A stretch of DNA of 64,000 nucleotides from Actinacidiphila oryziradicis (GTDB taxonomy: Bacteria > Actinomycetota > Actinomycetes > Streptomycetales > Streptomycetaceae). The notes under the pieces were generated by a model that saw only the letters and a program-made list of their open reading frames with translations, made no database searches and was not told where the DNA came from. Numbering within the stretch: the first letter of the stretch is position 1; each line of letters starts with the position of its first letter. The stretch spans positions 232,032-296,031 of the forward strand of contig NZ_SUMC01000004.1 of the NCBI RefSeq assembly GCF_005047355.1, written 5' to 3'. The position numbers and the translations under genes are program-made. Positions 53,165 to 62,666 of the stretch are shown piece after piece.

Positions 53165-54367
53165 ATGACCGCCACGCGTGACCGCTCCGGCCGCACCGCC
53201 ACCCCCCGTATGGCCCGGGTCATCAACGACCGGCTGGCGCTCGAACTCCTGCAGCGGGATGGGCCGCTGACCGCCGCTCAGCTCAGGGTCCTCACCGGGC
53301 TCTCCCGCCCCAGCGTCGCCGACCTCGTCGAGCGGCTCCAGGACGCGGGACTGATCGCGGTCGTCGGCGAGGCCGGTGCCGAACGGCGCGGTCCCAACGC
53401 CAGGCTCTACGGAATCGTCGCCGACCGCGCCTACCTCGCCGCCGTCGACGTACGCACCCACCGCGTCGCCATCGAGGTCGCCGACCTGCTCGGGCGCGCG
53501 GTGGGCAGCGCCGCGCTACCGGTCGACCCCTGCAGTGATCCCAGGCGCACCGTGTCGCGGTCGGTCGTCCTGCTGGAGCGCACGGCCCACGACGCCGGGG
53601 TGGCCGAACTGCATACCATCGCGGTCGGGGCCCCCGGCCTGGTCGTCCCCGCCACCGGGGAGCTCAGCCCGAGCGGTGCGCTGCCCGCCTGGCACTCCGC
53701 GCTCGTCACGACGCTGCGCAAGCGGTTCGGCGTGCCGGTGCTGCTGGAGAACGAGGTCAATCTCGCCGCCGTCGCCGAGCAGCGGCTCGGGGCGGTACCG
53801 GACAAGGACACCTTCGTACTGCTCTGGCTCGGACACGGGGTCGGCGCGGCGGTGATCCTCGACGGCCGGCTGCGGCGCGGCGCCTCCGGCGGCGCCGGGG
53901 AAATCGGCTTCCTGCCCGTCCCCGGGACCTGGCAACTGCCGACCGCGACGGGCTGCGAGGGCGGCTTCCACTCGCTGGCGTCGAGCGGGGCGGTGTGCGC
54001 GCTCGCCCGGGAACACGGCCTCCCGGTGGCCGGGGACGACGCCCCGGCGGCGGAGGCGGTGGTGGGGGCGGCCCGGACCGCGGGCAAGCGCGGTGAGCTC
54101 TTCCTGGATGCTCTCGCCGCGCGGATCGCGGTCGGCGCCGCCGCGGTGTGCGCGGTCCTCGACCCGGGCTGTGTGGTACTGGCCGGGGAGGTCGGGCGGG
54201 CCGGAGGTGACACCCTGGCCGAACGCGTCGGGGACCGACTCGCGCGGATGTCCCCGCTTCGTACGGAAGTGCGTGCGGGGAAGGTGGGCGGCAGCGCGGT
54301 CCTGCGCGGGGCGGTGCTGTCCGCGATGGACGCGGCACAAGAGGTGCTTTTTTCGCCGGGCGGTTGA
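53165..54367 (+). CDS. ROK-family transcriptional regulator
   Basis: The protein has 400 residues. A winged helix-turn-helix occupies about 20-75 (ALELLQRDGPLTAAQLRVLTGLSRPSVADLVERLQDAGLI). The ROK sugar-binding domain follows, with VLLENEVNLAAVAEQ and LGHGVGAAVILDGRLRRGASGGAGEIG. The usual zinc motif CxCGxxGC is not present (the site reads GCEGGFHSLA), so zinc binding is doubtful. It probably represses the divergent MFS gene through 53113-53135. Confidence 0.88.
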   Translation: MTATRDRSGRTATPRMARVINDRLALELLQRDGPLTAAQLRVLTGLSRPSVADLVERLQDAGLIAVVGEAGAERRGPNARLYGIVADRAYLAAVDVRTHRVAIEVADLLGRAVGSAALPVDPCSDPRRTVSRSVVLLERTAHDAGVAELHTIAVGAPGLVVPATGELSPSGALPAWHSALVTTLRKRFGVPVLLENEVNLAAVAEQRLGAVPDKDTFVLLWLGHGVGAAVILDGRLRRGASGGAGEIGFLPVPGTWQLPTATGCEGGFHSLASSGAVCALAREHGLPVAGDDAPAAEAVVGAARTAGKRGELFLDALAARIAVGAAAVCAVLDPGCVVLAGEVGRAGGDTLAERVGDRLARMSPLRTEVRAGKVGGSAVLRGAVLSAMDAAQEVLFSPGG

Positions 54368-54404
54368 CCTCTGGTCCGTCCGGCCCGGTTCGTCATTCAA
54401 TCGT

Positions 54405-54434
54405 CGGACGGGCCTGATGTCCCAAGCCCGTCCG
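54405..54434. terminator. Hairpin between convergent ROK and small hypothetical gene
   Basis: CGGACGGGC (54405-54413) and GCCCGTCCG (54426-54434) form a perfect 9-bp stem. It can terminate both converging transcripts. Confidence 0.6.
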
Positions 54435-54440
54435 GCCGGG

Positions 54441-54701
54441 TCACAACGCGCCCTTGCTCTCGCTGGGCGCGGCCCGGCACGTGAAACCGAGAGCCTGCAT
54501 CGCCCGGGTGACCTCGCCGACACTGAAGTCCCGCCGGTCCTGACGGGTGATCACGGCGCCCACCTGCATTATCGGGTAGTCACGGCGTCCGATCCGCACC
54601 GACTGGCCTGTGATCGGCTCGGGGACGACGCCCTCCATCGCCTGCTCCACCTCGATGGGGTGGAAGTAGAAGTGTCGGCGGGCGATGGTGACGCGCATCA
54701 T
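54441..54701 (-). CDS. Small conserved Streptomyces protein (SCO5918-like)
   Basis: The protein has 86 residues. It contains GVVPEPITGQSVRIGRRDYPIMQVGAVITRQDRRDFSVGEVTRAMQALGFTC, which I recall as a family-wide pattern in Streptomyces hypothetical proteins. Function is unknown; the ordered alternation of basic and hydrophobic residues suggests a small alpha/beta fold. Either Met1 or Met2 can start. Confidence 0.75.
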   Translation of the reverse strand: MMRVTIARRHFYFHPIEVEQAMEGVVPEPITGQSVRIGRRDYPIMQVGAVITRQDRRDFSVGEVTRAMQALGFTCRAAPSESKGAL

Positions 54702-54861
54702 GCCTCAGCAATGGATCGGTGAATGGAACCGTATGCTCAGCCTCGCATACTCCGGCTCAAAACCGCCATGCGCACCCGGGCCTCGCGTGATCCAGGCCAC
54801 AGAGATCCGCCGGTCTGCCCGACGGCCCGACGTGGCAGACTGGAGGCGTACCAGTGACGTT

Positions 54862-54992
54862 TAGCGCACTCCGGGGTCGGTGAAAGTCCGAACCGGCGGT
54901 TATAGTCCGCGACCCGTCCGCTTCCAGCGGCCGGTTGACCAGGTGAAATTCCTGGACCGACGGTTAAAGTCCGGATGGGAGGCAGTGCGCGG
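54862..54992 (+). ncRNA. FMN riboswitch (RFN element)
   Basis: The conserved pieces occur in order: GCGCACTCCGGGG, CGGTGAAAGTCCG, AACCGGCGGT, TAGTCCGCGACCC, GACCAGGTGAAATTCCTGG, ACCGACGGTTAAAGTCCGG and ATGGGAGGCAGTGCG. The two ends pair to close the structure. It precedes ribD by about 150 nt. Bound FMN lowers expression of the operon; likely by blocking translation or elongation in this leader. Confidence 0.95.
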
Positions 54993-55144
54993 CGGTCCGA
55001 AACACCGGTACGCCGTCGTCGGCGGCCACCGTACGTACCCGCGTACGAGGCCACACCTCCGGCCCCGGCGTGTCCCGGCGTTCCGCGTCCGCTCCTGTTC
55101 CCTCGCAGCCCCGGAGTCCGTGCCCGAAGAGGCAGGAGGACCCG

Positions 55145-56251
55145 GTGGCGACAGCCGTCGAAACCGAAGCGATGCGGCGGGCCATCACGCTCGCCGCCCG
55201 CGGACTCGGCGCCACCAGCCCCAATCCGGTCGTCGGTTCCGTCATCCTCGACACCGCCGGACAGGTCGTCGGCGAGGGCTGGCACCAACGGGCCGGCGGC
55301 CCGCACGCCGAGGTGCACGCCCTGAGGGCGGCCGGCGAACGGGCCCGCGGCGGCACCGCCGTGGTCACCCTCGAACCCTGTAACCACACCGGCCGCACCG
55401 GCCCCTGCGCACAGGCACTGATCGAGGCCGGGATCGCCCGGGTCGTGTACGCGGTCGCCGACCCCACCCCCGACGCCACCGGCGGAGCCGCCACCCTGGC
55501 CGCCACCGGGATCGACGTCGAAGGCGGCCCGCTCATGGAAGAGGCCGCGCGCGGCAACGAGGTCTGGCTGACCTCGGTCCGCGAACAGCGCCCCTTCGTG
55601 CTGTGGAAGTACGCCGCCACCCTCGACGGCCGGATCGCCGCGGCCGACGGCACCAGCCGCTGGATCAGCTCGCCCGAGTCGCGCGCCGACGTCCACCGGC
55701 TGCGCGCCGAGGCCGACGCCGTTGTCGTCGGCTCCGGCACCCTGCGCGCCGACGACCCGCACCTCGCCGTACGTGGCGTCCAGGGGGACTTCACCCAGCC
55801 CCTGCGCGTCGTCGTCGACACCAACGCGAAGGTCACGCGGGACGCCCGGGTCCTGGACGACGCCGCTCCGACCCTCATCGCGGTGGCCGTGGACGCCGAC
55901 ACCCGGCACCTGCCTGAGACCGTCATCACCCGGCTGCCGCGCGCCGAACGCGGTCTCGCGGTTCCCGACCTGCTCGCCGACCTGCACGCACGAGGCGTCC
56001 GTTCCGTACTCCTGGAAGGCGGCCCCACCCTCGCCGGGGGCTTTGTCGCCGCCGGGGCGGTCGACAAGGTCGTCGGCTACCTCGCCCCGGCCCTGCTCGG
56101 CGCCGGCTCCGCAGCGCTGGCCGAGTCAGGAATCACCACCATCGGAGAGGCGTTGCGCCTCGACGTGACCGAGTTCGTGACCATCGGCCCCGACCTGCGT
56201 ATCACCGCCTATCCCCGCCCAATCCGCCCGGCCAGCACCGAGGAGAACTGA
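55145..56251 (+). CDS. ribD: Bifunctional diaminohydroxyphosphoribosylaminopyrimidine deaminase / 5-amino-6-(5-phosphoribosylamino)uracil reductase
   Basis: It catalyses steps two and three of riboflavin synthesis. Length is 368 residues. The deaminase zinc motif is HAE at 54-56 with Cys79 and Cys88 (PCNHTGRTGPC). The reductase domain starts near 150, with KYAATLDGRIA and SGTLRADDP. The GTG at 55145 follows AGGAGGA closely and gives MATAVETEAMRRA; an in-frame GTG at 55070 would start in the leader. Confidence 0.95.
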   Translation: MATAVETEAMRRAITLAARGLGATSPNPVVGSVILDTAGQVVGEGWHQRAGGPHAEVHALRAAGERARGGTAVVTLEPCNHTGRTGPCAQALIEAGIARVVYAVADPTPDATGGAATLAATGIDVEGGPLMEEAARGNEVWLTSVREQRPFVLWKYAATLDGRIAAADGTSRWISSPESRADVHRLRAEADAVVVGSGTLRADDPHLAVRGVQGDFTQPLRVVVDTNAKVTRDARVLDDAAPTLIAVAVDADTRHLPETVITRLPRAERGLAVPDLLADLHARGVRSVLLEGGPTLAGGFVAAGAVDKVVGYLAPALLGAGSAALAESGITTIGEALRLDVTEFVTIGPDLRITAYPRPIRPASTEEN

Positions 56252-56860
56252 GTGTTCACCGGAATCGTCGAAGAACTCGGCCAGGTCGTCGCGATCGACG
56301 ACCTGGGGGACGCCTCCCGCTTCCGCCTGCGCGGACCGGTCGTCACGGAAGGCGCCAAGCACGGCGACTCCATCGCCGTCAACGGCGTCTGCCTCACTGT
56401 CGTCGACTTCGGCGGCGGCGAATTCACCGCCGATGTGATGGCCGAGACCCTGGACCGCTCCAGCCTCGGGGCCCTCGCCGTCGGCTCCAAAGTCAACCTG
56501 GAGCGCCCCATGGCGCTCGGCGGCCGGCTCGGCGGTCATCTCGTGCAGGGTCATGTGGACGGCAAGGGCACGATCGTCGAGCGCAAGCTCTCCGACAACT
56601 GGGAGATCGTCAAGATCTCCCTCCCGGCGGACCTCAGCCGTTATGTCGTCGAGAAGGGCTCGATCACGGTCGACGGCATCAGCCTCACCGTCGTCGACGC
56701 GGGCTCCGACTACTTCACTGTCAGCCTCATCCCGACCACCCTCGCCCTCACCACGCTGGGCATCAAGCAGGCAGGCGATCCGGTCAATCTCGAGGTGGAC
56801 GTCCTCGCCAAGTACGTCGAGCGGCTGCTCGGCGCCGACCGGGCAGAGGCCGCCCAGTGA
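56252..56860 (+). CDS. ribE: Riboflavin synthase alpha chain
   Basis: It dismutates two lumazine molecules into riboflavin. Length is 202 residues. Two lumazine-binding repeats are visible, with [10 protein letters not shown] and the parallel [24 protein letters not shown] pair. GTG 56252 begins directly after the ribD stop. Its own stop overlaps the GTG of ribM. Confidence 0.96.
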   Translation: MFTGIVEELGQVVAIDDLGDASRFRLRGPVVTEGAKHGDSIAVNGVCLTVVDFGGGEFTADVMAETLDRSSLGALAVGSKVNLERPMALGGRLGGHLVQGHVDGKGTIVERKLSDNWEIVKISLPADLSRYVVEKGSITVDGISLTVVDAGSDYFTVSLIPTTLALTTLGIKQAGDPVNLEVDVLAKYVERLLGADRAEAAQ

Positions 56861-57513
56861 GCGCCCTCACCTGGCTGAACAGCGGTGCTTTCAGCCTCTT
56901 CGGGCAGCATGTCATCTGGTCCGACATGGCCGGCAACTGCCTCGGTCTCGCCGCCCTGGCGCTCGGCTGGCGCCGGTCCATGCTGACCTGGCCCGCCCAA
57001 CTGCTCTCCGGCCTGATCCTGATCGCCGCCTACGCCTCCGCCCACCTCAGCGGAGGGATCGGCAAACAACTCGTCGTGATCGTCGTCGCCCTGTGGGGCT
57101 GGCTCCAGTGGCAGCGCGGGCGCCGCGACAGCGGCGCTGTGACCATACGGTTCGCCACCTGGGCCGAGCGCGGCCGGCTGGTGGCCGGCACGGCAGCCGG
57201 CACCCTCGCCGTCGGTGGGATCTTCACCGCCTTCCCCAGCCTGTCCTGGAGCCCCTGGGCGGACGCCTACATCTTCGTCGGCACCCTCGCCGCGATGTTC
57301 GCCCAGGCCCGCGGCTGGGTCGAGTTCTGGTTCGCCTGGCTCGCGGTCGACGTCGTCGGTGTCCCGCTCGCCTTCAACAGCGGCCTGCCGTTCTCCGGCA
57401 TGGTCTACATCGTCTACTTCGTACTCGTGATCCTCGGCATGTACGCCTGGTGGAAGCAGACCCGGACCCCGCGGGCCGAGGCCGACGCCGTCCTGGAAGG
57501 AGTCTCGGCATGA
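56857..57513 (+). CDS. ribM: PnuC-family riboflavin transporter RibM
   Basis: The protein has 218 residues with about 7 membrane segments. PnuC-type features are the segment [17 protein letters not shown] and the C-terminal WKQTR. PnuC proteins carry nicotinamide riboside, but in Streptomyces rib operons the PnuC-like RibM moves riboflavin and roseoflavin. Its position under the FMN riboswitch supports RibM. It overlaps ribE at the start and ribBA at the end (ATGA). Confidence 0.9.
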   Translation: MSALTWLNSGAFSLFGQHVIWSDMAGNCLGLAALALGWRRSMLTWPAQLLSGLILIAAYASAHLSGGIGKQLVVIVVALWGWLQWQRGRRDSGAVTIRFATWAERGRLVAGTAAGTLAVGGIFTAFPSLSWSPWADAYIFVGTLAAMFAQARGWVEFWFAWLAVDVVGVPLAFNSGLPFSGMVYIVYFVLVILGMYAWWKQTRTPRAEADAVLEGVSA

Positions 57514-58796
57514 CCGCATCGCAGAGCTGGTACGAGGCCGAGGAGCCCCCCATCGGCCTCGACCCCGTGGAACGCGCCATCGCCGAGATCGGGGCCGGCC
57601 GCCCGGTAGTCGTGGTGGACGACGCGGACCGGGAGAACGAGGGGGACCTCGTCGTCGCCGCCGAAAAGGCCACTCCCGAGATCGTCGCCTTCATGATGAC
57701 CGAATGCCGCGGCCTGATCTGCGTGCCGCTGGAGGAGCCGGACCTGGACCGGCTCGGCCTGCCGCAGATGGTCGAGACCAACACCGAGAGCATGAGCACC
57801 GCTTTCACCGTCTCGGTCGACGCCGGTCCCGAGCACGGCACCACCACCGGCATCTCCGCCGCCGACCGGGCCACCACCATCCGGCTGCTCGCCTCGGCGG
57901 AAACAGCGGCTTCGGATTTCGTACGGCCCGGCCATGTCTTCCCGCTGCGCGCCCGACCGGGCGGCGTACTCGTCCGAAACGGCCACACCGAGGCCGGCGT
58001 GGATCTCGCACGGCTGGCCGGACTGCGTCCGGCCGCCGCGATCGTGGAGATCGCCAACGAGGACGGAACCATGGCCAGGCTCCCCGAACTGGTGCCGTTC
58101 GCCCGCAAGCACGGTCTGGCGATCATCTCGATAGAAGACCTGGTCGCCTACCGCCGCTCCGCCGAACCCACCGTCCGCCGTGAGGCCGCCACCAGCCTGC
58201 CCACCGCCTACGGTGACTTCCGGGCGCTGGGCTACCGCAGCGTCATCGACGGCGTCGAACACATCGCGCTCGTCGCCGGCGAGATCGGTGACGGCAAGGA
58301 CGTCCTCGTACGGGTCCACTCCGAGTGCCTGACCGGCGACGTCTTCCACTCCCTGCGCTGCGACTGCGGACCGCAGCTCCAGGCATCCCTCGAACGGGTG
58401 GCGTCCGAGGGACGGGGCGTCGTCCTGTACCTGCGCGGTCACGAGGGCCGAGGCATCGGCCTGCTGTCCAAGCTCCGCGCGTACGAACTCCAGGAGCTCG
58501 GCCGCGACACCCTCGACGCCAACCTCGAACTCGGCCTGCCCGCCGACGCCCGCGACTACGGCGCCGCCGCCCAGATGCTCATCGACCTCGGGGTGCGCTC
58601 CCTGCGGCTGATGACCAACAACCCCGACAAGACCGACGCCCTGGTACGGCACGGCCTGGCCGTCACCGGCCGTGAGCCGGTGCCGGTCCAGGCCGGTGAA
58701 CACAATCTGCGGTATCTGCGCACCAAGCGCGACCGCATGGGCCACGACCTGCCGTGGCTCGACGCGGGCCAGACCAGCGCCTGCGCCAACCAGTAA
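57510..58796 (+). CDS. ribBA: Bifunctional DHBP synthase / GTP cyclohydrolase II
   Basis: It produces both starting units of riboflavin. Length is 428 residues. The RibB half shows [20 protein letters not shown] near 33-52 and [11 protein letters not shown]. The RibA half has the zinc cysteines of [15 protein letters not shown] and the GTP motif [10 protein letters not shown]. Both halves look intact. ATG 57510 overlaps the ribM stop. Confidence 0.96.
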   Translation: MTASQSWYEAEEPPIGLDPVERAIAEIGAGRPVVVVDDADRENEGDLVVAAEKATPEIVAFMMTECRGLICVPLEEPDLDRLGLPQMVETNTESMSTAFTVSVDAGPEHGTTTGISAADRATTIRLLASAETAASDFVRPGHVFPLRARPGGVLVRNGHTEAGVDLARLAGLRPAAAIVEIANEDGTMARLPELVPFARKHGLAIISIEDLVAYRRSAEPTVRREAATSLPTAYGDFRALGYRSVIDGVEHIALVAGEIGDGKDVLVRVHSECLTGDVFHSLRCDCGPQLQASLERVASEGRGVVLYLRGHEGRGIGLLSKLRAYELQELGRDTLDANLELGLPADARDYGAAAQMLIDLGVRSLRLMTNNPDKTDALVRHGLAVTGREPVPVQAGEHNLRYLRTKRDRMGHDLPWLDAGQTSACANQ

Positions 58797-58826
58797 CCAT
58801 CGATCCGTACAGCACTGAGGAGAGTC

Positions 58827-59315
58827 GTGAGCGGTAAGGGTGCCCCCGAGCTGACCGTGAAGAACTGCGGCGACCTGCGGGTGGCCGTGATCGCGGCCCT
58901 GTGGCACGACCAGGTCATGGACGGCCTCGTCGACGGCGCGCTGCGCGCGCTGCGCGAACTCGGCATCGACGAGCCGACCCTGCTGCGGGTCCCGGGCAGC
59001 TTCGAGCTGCCCGTGGCCGCCAAGGCGCTGGCCGGGCGAGGCTACGACGCGATCGTCGCCCTCGGCGTGGTCATCCGCGGCGGTACTCCGCACTTCGAAT
59101 ACGTCTGCCAGGGCGTTACCGCGGGCCTCACCCAGGTCTCCGTCGACACCGGTGTCCCGATCGGCTTCGGCGTTCTGACCTGCGACACCGAGCAGCAGGC
59201 CCTGGACCGGGCGGGGCTCCCCGGCTCGAACGAGGACAAGGGCCACGAGGCCGTCACCGCGGCCGTCGCCACGGCGACCATCCTGCGCTCGGTCTCCGAA
59301 CCCTGGCGCCATTAG
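58827..59315 (+). CDS. ribH: 6,7-dimethyl-8-ribityllumazine synthase
   Basis: It condenses DHBP with the aminouracil to lumazine and assembles into large shells or pentamers. Length is 162 residues. The blocks [30 protein letters not shown] and [13 protein letters not shown] include the catalytic histidine of the third. GTG 58827 follows GAGGAGA. It ends the rib operon. Confidence 0.96.
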   Translation: MSGKGAPELTVKNCGDLRVAVIAALWHDQVMDGLVDGALRALRELGIDEPTLLRVPGSFELPVAAKALAGRGYDAIVALGVVIRGGTPHFEYVCQGVTAGLTQVSVDTGVPIGFGVLTCDTEQQALDRAGLPGSNEDKGHEAVTAAVATATILRSVSEPWRH

Positions 59316-59365
59316 GTCCCTCCGGCGCCGGTTCCATGTGCGGGCCGGTGGACGGTGACAATTCC

Positions 59366-59484
59366 AGCCCGTCCGGCGTTTGAGGACCGGGTCCTGGGGC
59401 GGAGCCCCTCCACGCGGCGCCAGCCGCGTATCGGAGGGAGCCGCGAAGGGGCGGGGAGGGGAAAGCGCCGCAGGCGCCCCGGCA
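59366..59484 (+). repeat. Dispersed extragenic repeat, copy B
   Basis: The unit begins CAGCCCGTCCGGCGTTTGAG and continues with the same GGGGCGGAGCCCC, CACGCGGCGCCAGCCGCGTA, AAGGGGCGGGGAGGGG and AAGCGCCGCAGGC blocks as 20832-20930. The first part also occurs at 63833 and, reversed, at 9185 and 9288. It fills the gap between ribH and hisE. Confidence 0.75.
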
Positions 59485-59523
59485 GCTGGAAACCGGGCCC
59501 CACCCCGTAGGGTGTTAGGCACC

Positions 59524-59796
59524 ATGGCCAAGAAGACATTCGAGGAGCTCTTCACCGAGCTCCAGCACAAGGCCGCCAACGGCGACCCCCACACTTCCCG
59601 CACCGCCGAACTGGTGGAAAAGGGCGTTCATACGATCGGCAAGAAGGTGGTCGAGGAGGCCGCCGAGGTGTGGATGGCCGCCGAGCACGAAGGCGCCGAC
59701 CGCACCGCCGAGGAGATCTCCCAGCTGCTGTACCACCTTCAGGTGATGATGGTCGCCCGCGGCATCTCCCTCGATGACGTATACGCTCACCTCTGA
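59524..59796 (+). CDS. hisE: Phosphoribosyl-ATP pyrophosphatase
   Basis: It performs step two of histidine synthesis. The protein has 90 residues. The core [25 protein letters not shown] and [19 protein letters not shown] carry the acidic metal-binding residues of the all-alpha NTP pyrophosphohydrolase fold. ATG 59524 is the usual start. hisG follows after 49 nt; HisE is monofunctional here, not fused to HisI. Confidence 0.95.
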   Translation: MAKKTFEELFTELQHKAANGDPHTSRTAELVEKGVHTIGKKVVEEAAEVWMAAEHEGADRTAEEISQLLYHLQVMMVARGISLDDVYAHL

Positions 59797-59845
59797 ACCA
59801 CCCGCACCATATGAACCATCCCGAGCAGTAAAGGAAACCGCTCTC

Positions 59846-60694
59846 ATGCTCCGCATCGCCGTCCCGAACAAGGGCCAACTCTCAGGACCTGCGGCGGCCA
59901 TGCTCCATGAGGCCGGCTACCGGCAGCGCAAGGAGCCCAAGGAACTCGTCCTCGTCGACCCCGAGAACGAGGTCGAGTTCTTCTACCTGCGCCCCCGGGA
60001 CATCGCGATCTATGTCGGCTCCGGCCGGCTCGACATCGGCATCACCGGCCGTGACCTGCTGCTGGACTCCGCGGCCAATGCCGAGGAGATCCTCCAGCTC
60101 GGCTTCGCCCGCTCCACCTTCCGCTACGCCACCGTCCCCGGTTCCGTCCAGGACGTGAAGGAGTTCGGCGGGCTGACGATCGCCACCTCCTATCCGGAGG
60201 TCGTCAAGCGGCACCTCGCCGACAACTCCGTCGAGGCCTCCGTCGTCCGCCTGGACGGCGCAGTCGAGACCGCCATCCAGCTCGGTGTCGCGCAGGTGAT
60301 CGCCGATGTCGTCGAGACCGGCACCTCGCTGCGCAACGCGGGACTCGAAGTCATCGGCGAGCCGATCCTGGAGTCCGAGGCGGTCGTCATCCGCCGCACC
60401 GGCACCTCGGAGCCCGACTCCAAGGCCCTGCAGTTCCTGCGCCGCCTCCAGGGCGTCCTGGTCGCCCGGCGGTACGTGATGATGGATTACGACATCCGCG
60501 TCGAGCAGGTCGAGAAGGCCATAGCCGTCACCCCCGGCCTGGAGTCGCCCACCGTCTCCCCGCTGCACCACGAGGGCTGGGTCGCCGTACGCGCCATGGT
60601 GCCCAGCCGCGACGCCCAGCGGATCATGGACGAGCTGTACGACCTCGGCGCCCGCGCGATCCTCACCACGGGCATCCACGCATGCCGTCTGTGA
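59846..60694 (+). CDS. hisG: ATP phosphoribosyltransferase, long form
   Basis: It is the first, feedback-inhibited step of histidine synthesis. At 282 residues it is the long HisG_L form with its own C-terminal ACT-like regulatory domain (about 205-282), so HisZ is not needed. Key blocks are IAVPNKGQLSGPA, GSGRLDIGITGRDLL and the PRPP loop VETGTSLRNAGL. ATG 59846 is chosen over an in-frame ATG at 59774 inside hisE. Confidence 0.95.
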   Translation: MLRIAVPNKGQLSGPAAAMLHEAGYRQRKEPKELVLVDPENEVEFFYLRPRDIAIYVGSGRLDIGITGRDLLLDSAANAEEILQLGFARSTFRYATVPGSVQDVKEFGGLTIATSYPEVVKRHLADNSVEASVVRLDGAVETAIQLGVAQVIADVVETGTSLRNAGLEVIGEPILESEAVVIRRTGTSEPDSKALQFLRRLQGVLVARRYVMMDYDIRVEQVEKAIAVTPGLESPTVSPLHHEGWVAVRAMVPSRDAQRIMDELYDLGARAILTTGIHACRL

Positions 60695-61170
60695 CGCCCG
60701 TGACCCCTGTGACGACACCCGCGCTGCCCGTGGTGTTCCGGCCGGTCCGCACCCGGGTGGTGCTGCTGAGCGTCGGCACGCTGGTGCTCGGCGTCTTCAC
60801 CGTGCTCGCCCTGCTGATGCCGCACGGCGGCGCGCGGCCGTGGGGCGCCGGAGACCGGCTGACGCTGGTCGCCGCCGGTGCGCTCGTCTTCGCCGTACTG
60901 ACGCTGCTCAGCCGCCCCAAGGTAGTGGCCGACCAGGGCGGTGTCACCGTGGTGAACCTCACCACCCGGCGCCGCCTGGCGTGGGCCGAGGTGGTGCGGG
61001 TCAACCTCCGTCCGGGTGACCCGTGGGTCCAGCTCGACCTTGCCGACGGCACCAGCCTCGCCGCCATGGGTATCCAGCCCGGCATAGGGCGCGAGCGGGC
61101 GGTGCGCGACGCGGCCTCGCTGCGCGCGCTCGCCGAGGTATACGGAACCGGGGAGTCCGCCGCCCGTTAG
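60682..61170 (+). CDS. PH-domain membrane protein overlapping hisG
   Basis: The protein has 162 residues. Two hydrophobic segments lie at about 26-47 and 58-76, followed by a bacterial PH-like domain (VVNLTTRRRLAWAEVVRVNL...DPWVQLDLADGTSLAAMGI). ATG 60682 overlaps hisG by 13 nt; a GTG at 60691 is an alternative. Function is unknown. Confidence 0.8.
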   Translation: MPSVTPVTPVTTPALPVVFRPVRTRVVLLSVGTLVLGVFTVLALLMPHGGARPWGAGDRLTLVAAGALVFAVLTLLSRPKVVADQGGVTVVNLTTRRRLAWAEVVRVNLRPGDPWVQLDLADGTSLAAMGIQPGIGRERAVRDAASLRALAEVYGTGESAAR

Positions 61171-61337
61171 ACCTGCCGGACGGACCCCTTCCTGATTACT
61201 CTGGAGTTCCGCGAAAGTCCGCCGCACCGGTCCCGCGGGCACCGTACCGACCAAAGGAGTGACACCCCCACCACGATGGACGGACCGTCCGGTAGTACCT
61301 GCGCCGCCCCTCCCTTCCGACATCCCGGAGCGGTGGC

Positions 61338-62666
61338 ATGAACACCTCGCTACTGCTGCTTGCAGCGGCATTCCTCCTGATCCTCGCGAACGGCTTCTTC
61401 GTCGCCGCCGAATTCGGCCTGGTGACCGTGGAGCGGCCGGCCGCCGAACGCGCCGCGGCCGCCGGCGACCGCCGGGCCCGCAGTGTCGTCGCGGCCCTGC
61501 AGAAGCTCTCCTTCCAGCTCTCCGGTACCCAGCTCGGCATCACCATCACCTCGCTCGTGGTCGGTATGCTCGCCGAGCCCGCCCTCGCCGACCTGCTCAC
61601 CGGCCCGGTCACGGCGGTCGGCATCCCCGACGGCGCGGCGGCCGGAATCGCGGTCGTGATCGGCATGATGCTCGCCTCCGCCGTGCAGATGGTCATCGGC
61701 GAGCTCGTCCCCAAAAACTGGGCGGTGTCGCGGCCGTTGCAGGTCGCCCGCTTCGTGGCCGGCCCGCAGCGGATCTTCTCGGGCGCCTTCCGGCCCGTTA
61801 TCGAAGTGCTCAACACCGCCGCCAACCGGCTGGTGCGCGTGCTCGGCGTCGAGCCCGCGGACGAACTGGCCTCCGCCCGTACCCCCACCGAACTCGTCTC
61901 CCTCGCCCGGCACTCGGCGCTGGCCGGCGCCCTTGAACAGGACACCGCCGACCTTTTCGTCCGCACGCTCTCGCTGGGCGACCTCACGGCGGAGAACGTG
62001 ATGACCCCGCGCGTCCGGGTCAGTGCCCTGCAGGACACAGCCACCGCCGCAGACGTCCTCAACCTCACCCGCGCCACCGGGCTCTCCCGCTTCCCCGTCT
62101 ACCACGAGCGCCTCGACGACATCACCGGCATGGCCGGCCTCAAGGACGCCCTCGCCATCCCGGGCCACCTGCGGGACCGCACCCCTGTCGGCCGGATCAC
62201 GGTGGCCCCGCTGCTCGTACCGGAGACGCTCCCCGTGCAGCAGCTCCTGGAGCAGCTGCGCAAGCAGCAGCCGATCGCGGTCGTCGTCGACGAGTACGGG
62301 GGCACCGCCGGGGTCGTCACCCTGGAGGACATCGTCGAGGAACTCGTCGGCGAGGTCCGCGACGAGCACGACGCCGCCGACGTACCGGAACTCGCCCCCG
62401 TGCTCGGCGGCGAGGCCGGACGCCCCGCCTGGGACGCCGACGGTGGCTGCCGGGTCGACGCGCTCGCCCGCATAGGACTCGACGCCCCCGACGGGCCGTA
62501 CGAGACCGTTGCCGGGCTCGTCGCCGACCTGCTCGGCCGGATCCCCGCCTCCGGCGACACCGCCCGGCTGCCCGGCTGGGAGCTGCGTGTGCGTGAGGTG
62601 GCCCACCACCGGGCGGAACGAGTACGCCTGGTCTCCACCGAGGTGCCGGAGGTACCTGAGCGATGA
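61338..62666 (+). CDS. DUF21/CBS-domain membrane protein (CorC/HlyC family), first of pair
   Basis: The protein has 442 residues. The DUF21 membrane domain with about 4 segments is at 1-185, the CBS pair is at about 210-335 (MTPRVRVSALQDTATAADVL and VVDEYGGTAGVVTLEDIVEELVGE), and a CorC_HlyC domain follows. Members are linked to magnesium or cobalt efflux and are sometimes mis-called hemolysins. The second gene's ATG overlaps the stop. Confidence 0.88.
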   Translation: MNTSLLLLAAAFLLILANGFFVAAEFGLVTVERPAAERAAAAGDRRARSVVAALQKLSFQLSGTQLGITITSLVVGMLAEPALADLLTGPVTAVGIPDGAAAGIAVVIGMMLASAVQMVIGELVPKNWAVSRPLQVARFVAGPQRIFSGAFRPVIEVLNTAANRLVRVLGVEPADELASARTPTELVSLARHSALAGALEQDTADLFVRTLSLGDLTAENVMTPRVRVSALQDTATAADVLNLTRATGLSRFPVYHERLDDITGMAGLKDALAIPGHLRDRTPVGRITVAPLLVPETLPVQQLLEQLRKQQPIAVVVDEYGGTAGVVTLEDIVEELVGEVRDEHDAADVPELAPVLGGEAGRPAWDADGGCRVDALARIGLDAPDGPYETVAGLVADLLGRIPASGDTARLPGWELRVREVAHHRAERVRLVSTEVPEVPER

